A stretch of DNA of 64,000 nt from Fagopyrum homotropicum (GCA_033239125.1 BSWB01000006.1:32914001-32978000), one strand, 5' to 3'. Positions 47,249 to 59,590 are shown, counted from the stretch's first letter. Notes: generated by a model not told the origin, from the letters alone. Numbers and translations are program-made.

Positions 47249-50200
47249 TGAAAACTCCACCTTTATTATATATTTGTATAAGTGATAATGATGGAAGACT
47301 TAAACACAAATGAAGTGGTTTTATATACTAACAATTTATTGATTATATATCGAGTTGTTTGGTTTGGTTTGGTAGTTTGTTTAGAATGTGTGCAGGTCTT
47401 GAAACGCATTTTAAGGGACCTTTGGAGGCCTTGAAATCGGATACAAGGGAGAGACGTAGAGTTTAGAGAGATTCAAGACGGAGGACTTGAAAGCCATTTC
47501 AAGGGATCAAAAACCAAGGCCTTGAAACTCCAATCGGAACAACACACGCTGAAGGGATTCAAACTTCAACACAAATGAATCTACCAAGTATCAAGGAAGA
47601 TCTTCTTAAAATATGCCTGATAGCATGTATTATAGTTTATATTTTGGGACTTGTTTAGACGTTTTATCTTCAATTACCTGCATGTATGGATGTATATTAT
47701 GTGGTTATATTGTTGTTTCATCTACCTTTATGGGAATCGAGGTCTACACCTAGTTTTGTTGTAATTGTAGGTAAAATGGCACGTTTTGGACTAAAATAGA
47801 GCTGAGGAGCTAAGGAGTCATTAGAGCTACATTCTGGAGCGTAAGGAAGAACCCAGGAAGCATGGAAATGATTAAGAAGATTTACTTTGGACCAGATTCG
47901 AGAGATTTCACATTCAGTTGAGATTCACCTCGGTCATCTATAGTGTCACCTCGACCGAGGTGATGTTGAGGATCGTCCCGACCGAGGCGAACACCCTGCC
48001 GCCGGCGAGATCCATATTTTTGGCTGAGATCTTTTATTTTTGGAAAGAAGATATATTATATTTTTGGGCTGGATATCTGGAAGGAAGATATTATTTTTGG
48101 GAGATCTATTTTAGAGATATAGATATATTTTATAGGAAATTATCTTTTTAAAATATTATTATCTTTGGAAGATAATTCTCCTATATAAAGGGTTGAATTT
48201 TCCACAATTCAGCCATCTACGGATCTTGATATAGTCGGATCTTCTACCCACCCAATAATCTGCGGATTAGGGAGATTTTCTGGAAGCTTTGAAGGAAGGA
48301 TTGAAGACAAAGGAAGGAAGGATTCATAGTTTGGAGTTAGCTTTTGAGGGAGTTTGTAAGACTTTCTTAGATTCCCTTTTGGTTTGTTGTTTTAGCTGAT
48401 TTGTGATTTGAGGAACACTGATTAGTTGTTATTTAATTCAGTTATTGAGACCTTTTTCTTAAGATTTTCTTGTTCGAATATTGATTCCCTTTCCATATAT
48501 TTGATTATTGTTATCATGATGATTGTTGGATAAGTTTCTTATGCGATTCTAGGGTGATTGGCTGAAAGTTGTGGGGAAGACGATGATTGAATGATCTTAA
48601 TCCCAACAGGACCCTGAAAGCTCGAGTTTTTAACCTTAACCCTAGAACACCTTGCTCAGTCGATGAACATCTCGGCCGGGGTGGAACTTGACTGAACGAG
48701 GTGAACCTTTTCTGATCCGAAACTGAAGTTAAGTGTTCTAGTTTGCCAAATCCTATCCTTATTACACCTTTCCTGGTTCAATGCAAGCCTAGGATGAGAC
48801 TTACCCGGTGATTCCTTTGTTTGTTTACCTAAGATCGTGAGTGTAGGTAATAAAGGTTTATCCTTTATTGGGGTTTGAGTGTGCCTTCATCCCATCTTTG
48901 TGAGTTAGCCTGAGACTTACCCGGTAAAGGTTGATTCTATTCCCTTGGGTGGTGTGTTGGTTTGAGATTATAGTTCTTTTCATTAGTACCTTGAGACTTA
49001 CCCGGTGATAGGATCTTGGGTTTGGGATAGTGAGTAGTGAGACTTACCCGGTAATCTATTCCCACCTTAGAAACACCTTCCCTTTGCAAACCTCAGTTTG
49101 TCCGCGTTATCCTTTGAGATCTTGAGTCGGAACCACAACTGGTTGCTTTAATCCCTAGAATCCGCATTTCCCTTTACTTGACTTTACACATCATCTTTGA
49201 TTACTTTAATTGCTTTTGGTTAATTGCAATACTTGACAACCTATTCTGTGCTTTGTTTCACCTAAGTCCCTATGATCGACCCCTTAAATTCTAGCTTTTT
49301 ATTACAATTGACCCGTACACTGTGGGTTCACATCTTTGTTCAAGCATACTTCTTGGGTTATAAATTTAAAGCTTGCACACACCGTTTGGAGCAAACAATG
49401 CCCAACAAGAAGATACGATCAAAGAAGATCTCAACCGACCAAAGAGATTTGATTCTCAACTAAAAGAGCAAAATATCTTCTCTCAACGGAATTCAAATAT
49501 CTTCACAAAAAGTACGAGAAGATTACGGACAAGAGAGATCAATGTGCTTTAAGGAGATGAAGACGATAGAAGATCTGCAACGTCTACTTCATCTCAACCA
49601 AGAAGCGGCTTTCATGGAGAAGAAGAATCATCTTCAAACGGTCATCTTTCCAACGACTAGAAGACCTCTCCATAGAAGACTATAAATGAAGATGTCGATT
49701 GAAGAACAAGACACAATCTTACACGGAAATATCCAAAGTCTTCAAGCGATCCAAAGCATCTTCATTCGTTCATAGAAGTTTTTCTTTCTCTCTTTATACA
49801 AAAGCATTATCCCCTAGAGAGAGATAAAACTCGAGAGCTCCATTGGAATATCTCAGTGTTATACTAGAGTGTGTGTTACTCTACGAAGTAACTAGGCTAT
49901 TATAGCAAGGTGAAGAGTTGGAGCTAGATCGTAGCATTGGCTACAGTGAAAGAAGAAGGGGATTTCTTCTAGTTGTATCTAGGACTCTTTGAAGCCGATA
50001 ATAGATAGTTAGATCCTACGGCTATACCCTGGGACGGAGAGTAGGCTATTTAGAGCTGAACTTCGTAAACATATCCTTGTGTCGCCTTTTACATTCCACA
50101 CTTTATCTGCTTTAGCTAACTTTGTTTTGCTAGGTGAACAAAGTCAAGGCCCTTGAAATCAGTTTCAAATCCCTTGAAATCAAAGTGTGTCACAAAGAGC

Positions 50201-50331
50201 TCAGATCGACATCAAGGCCTTTGAAATTAGTTTCAAAGCCTTGAGATAGGTTTTTACGAAAAGTTCTCATACTCTATTCAACCCCCCTTCTAGAGTATCT
50301 TTATCCTTTATATTCACCTAACGTTTCTTCA
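47249..50331 (+). repeat. SIRE LTR B, split by a nested solo LTR
   Basis: Begins TGAAAACTCCACC and ends ACGTTTCTTCA. Without the insertion (47618-49397) and its duplicated target it is about 1298 bp, close to LTR A. Confidence 0.85.
47618..49397 (+). mobile_element. Solo LTR (Ty3/gypsy type) nested in SIRE LTR B
   Basis: Starts TGATAGCATG and ends GGAGCAAACA, flanked by a perfect 5-bp duplication atgcc (47613-47617 and 49398-49402). LTR A shows the empty site (gatatgcccaacaag). 1780 bp. Near its end it has ATTGACCCGTACACTGTGGG, typical of Tat/Athila-group gypsy LTRs. A GAGACTTACCCGGTRA word occurs four times (48796, 48912, 48993 and 49039). Confidence 0.92.
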
Positions 50332-50351
50332 TCTTCCCTCAAGGGGGAGAT
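50332..50351 (+). other. Residual polypurine tract between LTR B and LTR C
   Basis: TCTTCCCTCAAGGGGGAGAT, the very last 20 bp of a SIRE internal region, lies between two LTRs. This is the scar of a lost internal domain. Confidence 0.8.
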
Positions 50352-51781
50352 TGATAACTCCACCTTGAGTATATACTTGTATGTGTGATGATGGAAGAGT
50401 TAACATTTTGAGCGGTTTATACACTAACAAATATCGATTGGATTTCTAGATTGCTTGGTTTGTTTTTGTGTTTGTTAAATGTGTGCAGGTCTTGAAAAGC
50501 ATTTCAAAGAATGAACGGAGTCCTTGAAATTCGATACAAGGGACAAGCGCAGAGATTGAAAAGCATTTCAAAGGTTCAACACGGATGTCCTGAAAAACAT
50601 TTCAAGGGATCAGAGTCGAAGCCTTGAAACGCGATACAAGGGATACATCGGCTGGAAGCATTTCGAAATCAAGATTCAATCTCAACAACCAAATCCACCA
50701 AGGATCAAAAGAAGATCTTTAAACAAGATATCAAGAGAAGATCTCGGCCAGCTCAACGGATTTTGTAGAAGAGATATCGGCCCAACGAAAAAGATCTTGG
50801 AAAGATCTTAACCGATGTAAGATTGAAGATTTCATCCAACGGATCTCACAAAGATCTCTTATCTAAGAGAGATCTTCATCGGCTATCAAAAAGAGATATC
50901 TTCGACCGAAGATCCTCAACAACGTGGAAGATCTCGGAGATTGAAACAAGGACTTCAACGAAAAGATCTTCAACGGCTCTTTCAAGAGAAAATCTCGAAG
51001 AAGAAGACTCTCGACGTGCGTCAAGGAGATGAAGAAGATTGAAGATCTTACAGCGGCTACATCATCTCAACCTAACACCGTTTTCCATGAAGAATGAAGA
51101 AACTAACAAGGTCCTTTCTACAATGGCTAGAAGACTTCTCCATCCAAGACTATAAATGAAGATGACGATTGAAGAGAACAACAACAAGCTTACACGGAAA
51201 ATCTAAGTCTTCAAGTGATCAAAGCATCTACATTTCGTTCCAAAAGTTTTTCTTCCTCTTCGTTTACAAAAGCTTACTTTCCTAGAGAGAGAAAAACACA
51301 AGAGCCTCATTGGAATATCTAGAGAGTGTTATACTCAAGTGTGTGTTACCTTGCGAAGTAACTAGACTATTATTGCTAGGTTAAGAGTTGGAACTAGATC
51401 GTAGCCTTGGCTACAATGAGAGAAGAAGGGGATTTTTTCTAGGTTGGATCTAGGGCTCTTTGAAGCAGATAATAGATAATTAGATCCTACGAGCAAAGAA
51501 ACCCTAGGACGGAGACGTAGGCTCCGTGTCGATATTTTCTTTCCGCACATTTCTTGCTTAATTGTGACTAACGTTGTTTTGCAGGTTTTCAGAGTCAAGG
51601 CCTTGAAATCACTTTCAAAGCCCTTAAAAACCACTTGTGCCACAAAGAGCATAGATCAACATCAAGGCCTTGAAATTAGCTTCAAAGTCTTAAGATAGGT
51701 TTTTGAGAAAAGTTCTCATACTCTATTCAATCCCCCTTATAGAGTATTTATATCCTTTATATTCACCTATACGGTTCTTCA
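50352..51781 (+). repeat. SIRE LTR C
   Basis: Begins TGATAACTCCACC and ends ACGGTTCTTCA. 1430 bp. Clearly the same family as A and B but more diverged and longer, and not followed by a primer-binding site. Confidence 0.85.
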
Positions 51782-52563
51782 AGGGTGATGGTGCACCCAT
51801 GTCTAGGTCAGGCGCTACCGCGGGTTGGGGGATCTGGCTGCGATTTGTTGCGTCGAATAAGGCTAGTGTCTGCTACGAGCAAAATAGGAGAGCAGTTCTG
51901 TTTGCTTGCTATCTGCGTGTCGAGGAGGAGGAAGACAACTGGCTCGCTTCTGAGCGGGATAAATAAGGTGACTCTTGGCTCGTAGCTGATTGTTGTGTGT
52001 GCAAACATGGAGGCGAAGAGGAGTGTCCGATGGCCTGGTTTGTATTCGTCTTTAATTGCACAAGAGGAGATCTTAGTTGCCGATTGTTGTTGTCTGTTGT
52101 TGCGTGCAAGAGGACGAGGAGAAGAGGAGAACTGCGGGGCTCGCGAGTTACAACAACAACATATGGTTGTGTGTAGAATGAGAGATGAAAGGATCGTGGT
52201 GCGCTACGTAAAGGAGGCTGCTAGGGTTTGCGTGAAGAAACATGATGAGGAAGGAAGCAAGGGTTATGTAAGTTGCAATACCTTAACGACCCAACTGGCT
52301 TATTCATGACGGGCTTGGATGGCATTTCTTGATTGGCCTGGATGACCAATCTTAACGGGTAGTTCTTTTCTAATGGGTTAAGAAAAGATATTTTGATTTG
52401 TGTATTTTATATGAGTAGAATCCTCACATAAAATGATAAATAGGAATTGATGAATCATGATACTAAGTATCACATAAAACGATAAGATGATGAAAAAAGT
52501 CCATACCGGTCGAAGTCCGGTCTGACTCGTAATTAATCGGAAATAAAATTTCTGGGTATTACA
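51782..52563 (-). mobile_element. Truncated gypsy-type LTR
   Basis: Minus strand from 52563: TGTAATACCCAGAAATTTTA. This matches the start of the LTR at 56094 and the LTR at 62368. The other end is cut off by LTR C. It has the conserved hairpin at 52404-52434. Confidence 0.65.
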
Positions 52564-52639
52564 ACCTAGCCCAATCGGACAGACTATCATTTTTCATGTC
52601 CGTAAATAGAGTCGTAAGGTCCACAAACCCAAAAATCCC

Positions 52640-52960
52640 AAGAGAATGAATTGACGTGATACCATAAAAGATTTTGATGGGTAAAATATGATGTAGAGGT
52701 CCATTGCAAGTCCGAGCGTATATTCACTTTGGGCCCAAGTCCAACACATAAACCCAATGGGGTTCCATCCCAAAACCACTTGAAAATATGAAGAGTATCC
52801 CGTCAACCTTATATGCTAGACCCGTTTTCCCATTTATTATCAATACGAGAATATTAATCCTCCACAAGTGCGAGTCCAACACGACGTGTGAGTACGTCTT
52901 TCGGGCGTATTGAGATTGCACCATTATAGTAAAGAAGAAGAGAATCATGGAGTAAGTAAC
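52640..52960 (-). repeat. TATATAAGG-type dispersed repeat, copy 3
   Basis: Minus strand: TAGCATATAAGGTTGACGGG, TTTTGGGATGGAACCCCATT, GGGTTTATGTGTTGGACTTG, GGCCCAAAGTG. Extends farther than copies 1 and 2. Confidence 0.65.
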
Positions 52961-53244
52961 ATCAGAACAAAAGGGGCAAACTGTACATGGGTGTGAAATA
53001 GAGAAGTGAGTTTGAGTTTTTGAGAGAGAAGAAGATGGAAACGACTTCAAAAACAAAATGGTCATTTTGATTATTCAAAAATTTGCATTATATTACGGCT
53101 TTTGGTTTTGTAATCCATTGTTAGGTGGTGATCAAAAGGGGCGCTTCAATCATTACATTTTACACCCTATACCCTTCTTGCTCAAAGCTATAGATTTACA
53201 ACAATACTCTCTTGTTTTTTTACACATATCCTTACAATCATTAT

Positions 53245-56200
53245 TGATGTGAACCAAGGGTATGAACCCTTGACTCCGGATGTATTGCCCTAACTTTTCA
53301 AATGAGATCTTCGATAGCACCTCCAAGGAATTCCTAAGCCTCGTTAATACTCAACTTTTCTAAGATGGTGAAACTAGGTATCTAGATTCCGAGACTCAAG
53401 TAACCTCCTATCCCTCATCAATAGTCGAGAACTAAGAGTTGGATGATAACAAAGGAGATTAAGGAGAAAAATTTAGAAGAAGATAACGGAAGTGACAATC
53501 TTGTGTTCTTAAAAGCTACAAAGAACGCACAATCAAGATTGAAATTGAATTGACAAACAAAAAGGGAAAAAGAAGCAATCTTGATTCAATCTAGTTAATG
53601 GAATCAAACTCAAAACTTTAGCACTAATTCTCTCTCGGACCGGAGGCCATGGGTGCGCTTGGAGACTTCCTGAACTTCAATCTCAATCACACGTTAGTAA
53701 CCAAAAACAACGAAAAAAAGAGAGGATTCAATACCAGATTCAATCTAGAGTGATAGAATCAAGAACCAAATGTAGGAGCGAATCTCACGTGTGGGAGCAA
53801 GAGAGCACGACCGGAATTTCTCAAAAGTAATGCTAAGTTCTATTATGTGTTGGATAATCAAACTATATTGGCAACTCATGCACAATATTATTCAATTCCA
53901 AGTTAAAGAAATACAAAGATGATTTTCTTCTATTTATACTACTAGCTAGGTTTTGAAGGATGCTAATTCAACAAGAAAGCTAGTTTATTTGATGCTAAGA
54001 TAGAAAATGAGATAATATAGTTTAACTCCCAAAATAATAAACTAACTAGATTAGCTAAAAATAAAGGGGAACATATAATTGTTGTAACACCCCAAATTCT
54101 CAAAACTCGGGGAGTTACTAGTTTGGTATCCTCCCCGCAAACCATGTCTGACCTAGTCTCGAAGATCCTCCCAGTCTCCCTCGGGCTACCGAGCAGCTGA
54201 TGCCACTGCCCGTTACTCGTGGGCCAATTAAAGGTCGGTTGTACTTAAAACATTAATGTAATTATAAACATATAAGTCAACTACTATCATCACTCACACC
54301 AACATCTAGAAGTTAGCTAAGTAAGCCCAAATGACTTACCTGAATCAAGTCACAATTCTCTTGATAACTCAAAAACTTAATCCTCAACGTAAGAACTCAA
54401 TTGCCTTATAAAAAAAAGTGGATCAATAATATGCCCCAACCTCTTAAAAGTGTCCAACTTCTAAGATACTAAAAGATATATTAAAGAAAATTACCATTTT
54501 ACCCTTCTAGAGTACAAATATAATTTTACTCCTAGGACTCAAACCCTAGAAATATTTTTAGAATACATCCAACCTATATTTGGAGTCCAAAACCATAAAC
54601 TAAAACTCAAAAGAAAGTTTTATTAAGTTGGAAGGATTTTTCCATCTTCTTAACTTTCATGAAAAGCTACTAAGGTCCCATTTTGACCTAACACAAAACT
54701 CTCAAACAAAAATTTAAAAATTCTAAAGAAATTATCCCAACCTTATATGCCATGCACTCTAATAATAGAAGCAAAGAAATTTCAAAAATAACTATCCACA
54801 ACTCTTATACAAAATCCCCGTGTTGATTCCTCAACACATAATTTCTATACATAGCCAAAATCTACATCTTTAGAAAACTGCTCAACCAGCCTACTTTGAA
54901 ACCTTATAAGACTAGATCCGACCGCTGAATCAACTCCATGTTTTGATACATACTAGTGTGCATATTCCTCTACAACATATTAAAAATTGAATGGTGAAAT
55001 ATAAGTTTAAGACATCGAAAGAACTACTCTAAGTTGACTGTTTAAAACAGATTTTGGAAAACAAAATCAAAAGCTGTAAATGGTCATGGGTTCCATCCTC
55101 ACCTGCTCAGATCTGTGTGTTATCACACGTCACAGGTTCGATTCCTCCCAACGTCAACTTATTGTCTAACTTTTGGGATGCAACAGATTGGCTCTTCGAT
55201 TCCTGCAGAAGTTCACTACCCGTATTTAATCTTTTCTTTTGACATTCATTACAAGCAAGGACCAAGGCTGGTTTACTCACCGGTTGTAGACAACGAGAAC
55301 GACGGAGGGGAAAACACTCGACTCCAACGATCTCTGACAATACCTATGGATGACAAACTCCACAGTGGGTTAGGCACGCTTTTAGGAGGAAGGAAGTAGG
55401 CCAGATCTGACTCACCTCATACCGTGGCGTCGAAGATGGAGAGTGGCGTAGGAATTCTATCTCAAGACTGGAATCGTCGTGAAGGAGAAGGTGGTGATCA
55501 TGGCCCGATCTGTCACGTGGTATACAAGGGAGGCCTTGGTTGCTGAACGTCGGTCTTACGGATCTGTAGGTTGCTGTGTAGTGGCGTAGTCGATGTAGGC
55601 CATCGTGGACTGTCTTTGTCGGGGGAGGGCGACATGAGGCTTGGGGGCTTCAAACGGCATGCTGCTGTTTTGTGACGAGAAGGAGAGCGAAGGTTGGAGG
55701 AGTCGGCGTAGGTTGCTCTGTCGATGATGCAGGAGGGCGAGAGAAGACAACTGGTTAGGTAAGGGTAGGATCATGTGCAGGTAAGTATGGGCTGAGCAAG
55801 ATTGGAGTACATGGGATGAGCGTGAGCCAACCAAAGGTTGGTCTTGTCATGGACTGCAGATCAGGAAAGGCTTCATGACTCAAGGTCTTATCTTGGTCTT
55901 GTCATGACCTTGTCAAATGAGTCATATGCTATTAGTCTTGCAAGAATGTTTTATATATGATTTTATATGATCAAATCTCACACAAGTCATAGAAGTTGGA
56001 AAAAGGGTATTTTATGTGATTAGCTCTTCACATAAAATGACAAGAATTATGTTGATTCGGAATTGAACGGAAGTAAAATTTTCCGGTTATTACAATTGTA
56101 CTCCTAAAATAACAAAAGCTAACTAGTTGAACCAAAAATAGGTTATATCCTATAAGGACGGTGAAGATAGGCGTGTAGAAGGGTGTTGGACGTCACCTCC

Positions 56201-56480
56201 CTCATCAAATGGGCTTGAAACTGGGCTTCCTTCATCTGGTACGAAATAAGAGTGGATATGAAAGTTTGGGTCCGGGCTTCTTAAATATTCTTGGATTAAT
56301 TTAATATATGGATAATCTGGATTATAAATAAATAATATTAAGAGAATATTATAAATTCTAAATTCGGGAAAATCATTAAGTTGCTTCTTGCAGAAGGTTT
56401 CAAATGTGATCCTTAGCTCCTTAACTTTATCCCCATTATTGCTAAATCCGGTGTCAAACTCTGTAATCCGGATCACATCA
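53245..56480. mobile_element. Solo LTR interrupted by another solo LTR
   Basis: Outer ends TGATGTGAACC (53245) and GGATCACATCA (56480) are an inverted pair. The flanks attat (53240-53244) and attac (56481-56485) are a 5-bp duplication with one mismatch. Without the nested insert (2012 bp plus a 5-bp duplication) the LTR is about 1219 bp. Open frames here are not protein-like. Confidence 0.7.
54083..56094 (-). mobile_element. Nested solo LTR (gypsy type)
   Basis: Plus-strand ends TGTAACACCCC and GGTTATTACA, with a perfect 5-bp duplication attgt (54078-54082 and 56095-56099). 2012 bp. Orientation is taken as minus because its minus-strand start (TGTAATAACCGGAAAATTTT) matches the LTR start at 62368. 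Confidence 0.9.
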
Positions 56481-56485
56481 ATTAC

Positions 56486-56930
56486 ATCTAATTACGATCA
56501 ATTAAACTCAACTAAATAGGTAAGTGGAACTACCCCTCTTAGTATAAAACAACGTCATATTCATCTCAAATACACAATCAAAAGATCAAAAATGGAGAAA
56601 GGTAAGAGTGTTGCTCCTTCTGCGATTGATGGCTACAACCCAATGACATCATTGGACTCGTGGGATATAAATTGGCCCAATATACTATTGAGGATGAACT
56701 CAATCGTGCAAGGGTAATACTAATGGTTTCTTTTCCTTTGATTATACTTCTTCTCTTAGATTACTATACAAAAAATGTTTATTTTTACTGTTTAGTTTTC
56801 AAAGAAAGCAACCCTAGAGGTAATAGAAAATAATAAAACAAAAGAAACTTCTAGAAACTTCCAACATGCATTGCGTTTTTGGAAATCTATTTTTTATTCC
56901 GCATCCGTTATGTTTACGGTTAACGTACGA
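56486..56930. other. Spacer with a possible small coding remnant
   Basis: From ATG 56592 the plus frame reads MEKGKSVAPSAIDGYNPMTS, then LDSWDINWPNILLRMNSIVQ, then stops near a donor-like AGG|GTAATA. I do not recognise it. It could be a first exon or chance. Confidence 0.2.
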
Positions 56931-56934
56931 ATAA

Positions 56935-57790
56935 ATATTATGATACTAGGTAACAAAATAAATGATATTACCGTTTATAAATATTATATCTACCGAAAAT
57001 AACGGTTTATCGGTTTTATAATGAGCTTTTTGTTGTATGAATTTTCTATTGTACGCTCGTTCTTACACTTAATAAATTTTACAAGTGTATAGAATTTTAT
57101 TTTATTAAATTTGTTTGTTATTCCATGTGTATCCATTTTACTTATATTTAAAGTAAGGATAAGTATCGTTATATACTAGGTAACAAAATAAATGACATCG
57201 ACTTTTAAAGAAGAAAAATTAATATAGCTAACCAAAAAACTGCTTACCATATTTCATAATTTTTTTTTACCCGTTTCTCGTTACATCCAACTTCTAGTGG
57301 TTATTTGTTGGATTGCTTTTCTATTTTACCCTCCTTGTTCTTAGACTCAATAGATTTTGCAAGTGTTTATAATTGTTTTCTAATTAAGTAATTTCCTATC
57401 CCAAACCGGTTATCATTAGATTTAAAGTACGGATACATATCGTTTTATATACTAGGTATATAGCAAAAGGAATGTTAGTGACATTCAAAGATGAATAAAA
57501 CTATTATGTCTAACGGAAATAACGGTTTACCATGTTTTGCAAACGTTTTCCTATTGTTCTCGTCATATCGATTTTCTAATGGTTTTTTGCCGAATCAGTT
57601 TTCCATTTTCCACTCGTTGTTCTTAGACTTAATAAATTTTGCAAGTGTTTTAAATTGTTTTTCATTAGATATGTTTCCTATTACACACTTTTTATCCTTA
57701 GATTTAAACCACAGATAAATACCGGTATATATTAAGTAACAAAAGAAATAATACCGATTAAAAAAATAATTACATACATGAACACAAATA
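56935..57790. repeat. About 280-bp tandem array, three or more copies
   Basis: The anchor CTTAATAAATTTTxCAAGTG recurs at 57068, 57346 and 57628 (periods 278 and 282). TACTAGGTAACAAAATAAAT recurs at about 56944 and 57174 and more weakly at 57455 and 57733. Diverged and non-coding. The 227-nt open frame at 57491 is part of the repeat. Confidence 0.75.
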
Positions 57791-58124
57791 AATGCTTATC
57801 ATATTTCACAAATGTTGGTAAATTTTGGATTTTTTTCTCTAAAAATATTGTATTTTTGAAGTTGTGAAGTGTTTAATACGTCATACAAATATACGTTGAC
57901 GAATTTCAGGGATAAAATACCGCAAAAGGTGGCATGAAAATGAAGAAGAATTCAAAGCAAAAAAAACTAAAATTAAGATGAAATTTCATTGAGAAGTTGT
58001 TAAGTAGTGATCCAATGCAACAAAAAGATCAAGTTTACTTTTCAATAAAATTTCATTGAGAAGTTCAGCTGATCTTAATTTGAGTGGAGTAGTAGTTCTT
58101 TTTTATACTTTTTAAAATTTGAAA
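57791..58124. other. Spacer
   Basis: Nothing recognised. AAAATTTCATTGAGAAGTT occurs twice (57980 and 58046). Confidence 0.4.
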
Positions 58125-58171
58125 TCTATTATTATACATACTAAAAGGGAGTACATGAAGTGCTGACGTGA

Positions 58172-58512
58172 GAGCATGTGCAACAGATACCCCATTTTAG
58201 AGAATGTTGTGCTTTTGAGAAATTTTGGGCTTCTTTTGCATCCAACAAATTCCCTATCTCAAACTCTAAAATAGGGGGCTTGTGAAAAATAAGCCTTCCT
58301 TTCCCTATATTTGCGGTAAGAGAAGGTTCTCCAAATACATTCCATCTACAAAATTTGACAGTTTTTGTCATTGTTTTAAAATAAAAATTTACATATATAC
58401 ATAACTCCCTATTATGGAGAAGTTATTGGATTTTAAACAAAAATAATTTAGAGAAAATGAAAATAATTTCTCCATTTTAAAGATTTTTTTGAAGAATCTG
58501 TTGCACATGCCC
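58172..58512. mobile_element. MITE inserted in the Helitron 5' part
   Basis: Inverted ends GAGCATGTGCAACAGAT (58172) and ATCTGTTGCACATGCCC (ending 58512), 341 bp, non-coding. Internal CCCCATTTTAGAG/CTCCATTTTAAAG also pair. The target duplication is unclear. Confidence 0.75.
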
Positions 58513-59031
58513 GACGCGCTGTAGAAACAGCAATCAAATGGAGCTCTCACAATTTTTTGGCCTATAAATCTTTATTTTTTTAAGGTATTAAATCTTTTTT
58601 TTATTAAACTAACATACTGCTATTCAAATTTTATAAAACAAACTGGTAAACACTTTTCCGGCACAAATAATTAAGAATATTAATAAAAAATCCTTCTTTT
58701 ATGTTTTTCAAAAATTTGTATAAAAGATAGCCAGAATCTTTAATTATTTTATAAAAAAGAAATTAAGACTCCAGATTTATCGGATTAAATTTTTTTACTA
58801 AATCTCGAATTAAGCAAATAACTTTTTTTTTTACTAAACCTTAATTATTTTGTAAAATATGAATTTTTTTTATCCCACATCGGTTATTAGAGAAGGATGA
58901 CATTTTGACAACATGTATAAATAGACCTCAAATGTTTTAAGATTATACAAATCATACATTTCAGGACCCTTTTGGTCAGAATCAAGTATAATACTTATTG
59001 ATACCGGATTAGTATTTGTATGTGTATTGTT

Positions 59032-59590
59032 GTGACCTATTAATTCGTAGGTCGTTTTAACCTAATGATTTGTAGGTCGTTTTGATCTAATGATTTTTGG
59101 GTCGTTTTAACCTACGGATTTTTCGGTCGTTGTGACCTACTGATTTTTTGGTCGTTGTGACCTACTGATTTTTTGATCGATTTGATCTAATAATTTGTGG
59201 GTTGTTGTGACCCACTGATTTGTGGGTCGTTGTGACCTAATAATTTGTGGGTCGTTATGACGCACTGATTTGTGAGTCGTTGTGACCTAATAATTTGTGG
59301 GTCGTTATGACACACTGATTTGTGGGTCGTTGTGACTTATGAATTTGTGGGTCGTTGTGACCTATTGATTCGTGTGTCGTTGTGACCTATTAATTCGTGG
59401 GTCGTTGTGACCTGTTGATTTGTGGGTCGATGTGACCTATTGATTTGTGGGTCGTTATGACCTACTGATTCGTGGGTCGTTGACTCGTTGTGACCTACCG
59501 ATTCGTGGGTCGTTTGTTACCTACTGATTTGTGGGTCGTTTGTGACCTACTAATTTGTGGGTTGTTTGTGATCTACTAATTTGTGTACCG
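59032..59590. repeat. 25-bp minisatellite (GGTCGTTGTGACC)
   Basis: About 22 copies of ATTTGTGGGTCGTTGTGACC plus five more bases. Each unit contains GGTC..GACC, a small hairpin. A shorter array of the same unit (about five copies) is at 59955-60070 in the next Helitron module. Confidence 0.9.

Noticed and set aside
53640..53860. Possible gene fragment in the outer solo LTR
   Set aside because: No frame with protein similarity. It falls inside matched LTR ends.
56150..56476. 108-codon minus-strand frame
   Set aside because: It lies at the end of the outer solo LTR (53245-56480), and no recognisable domain is present.
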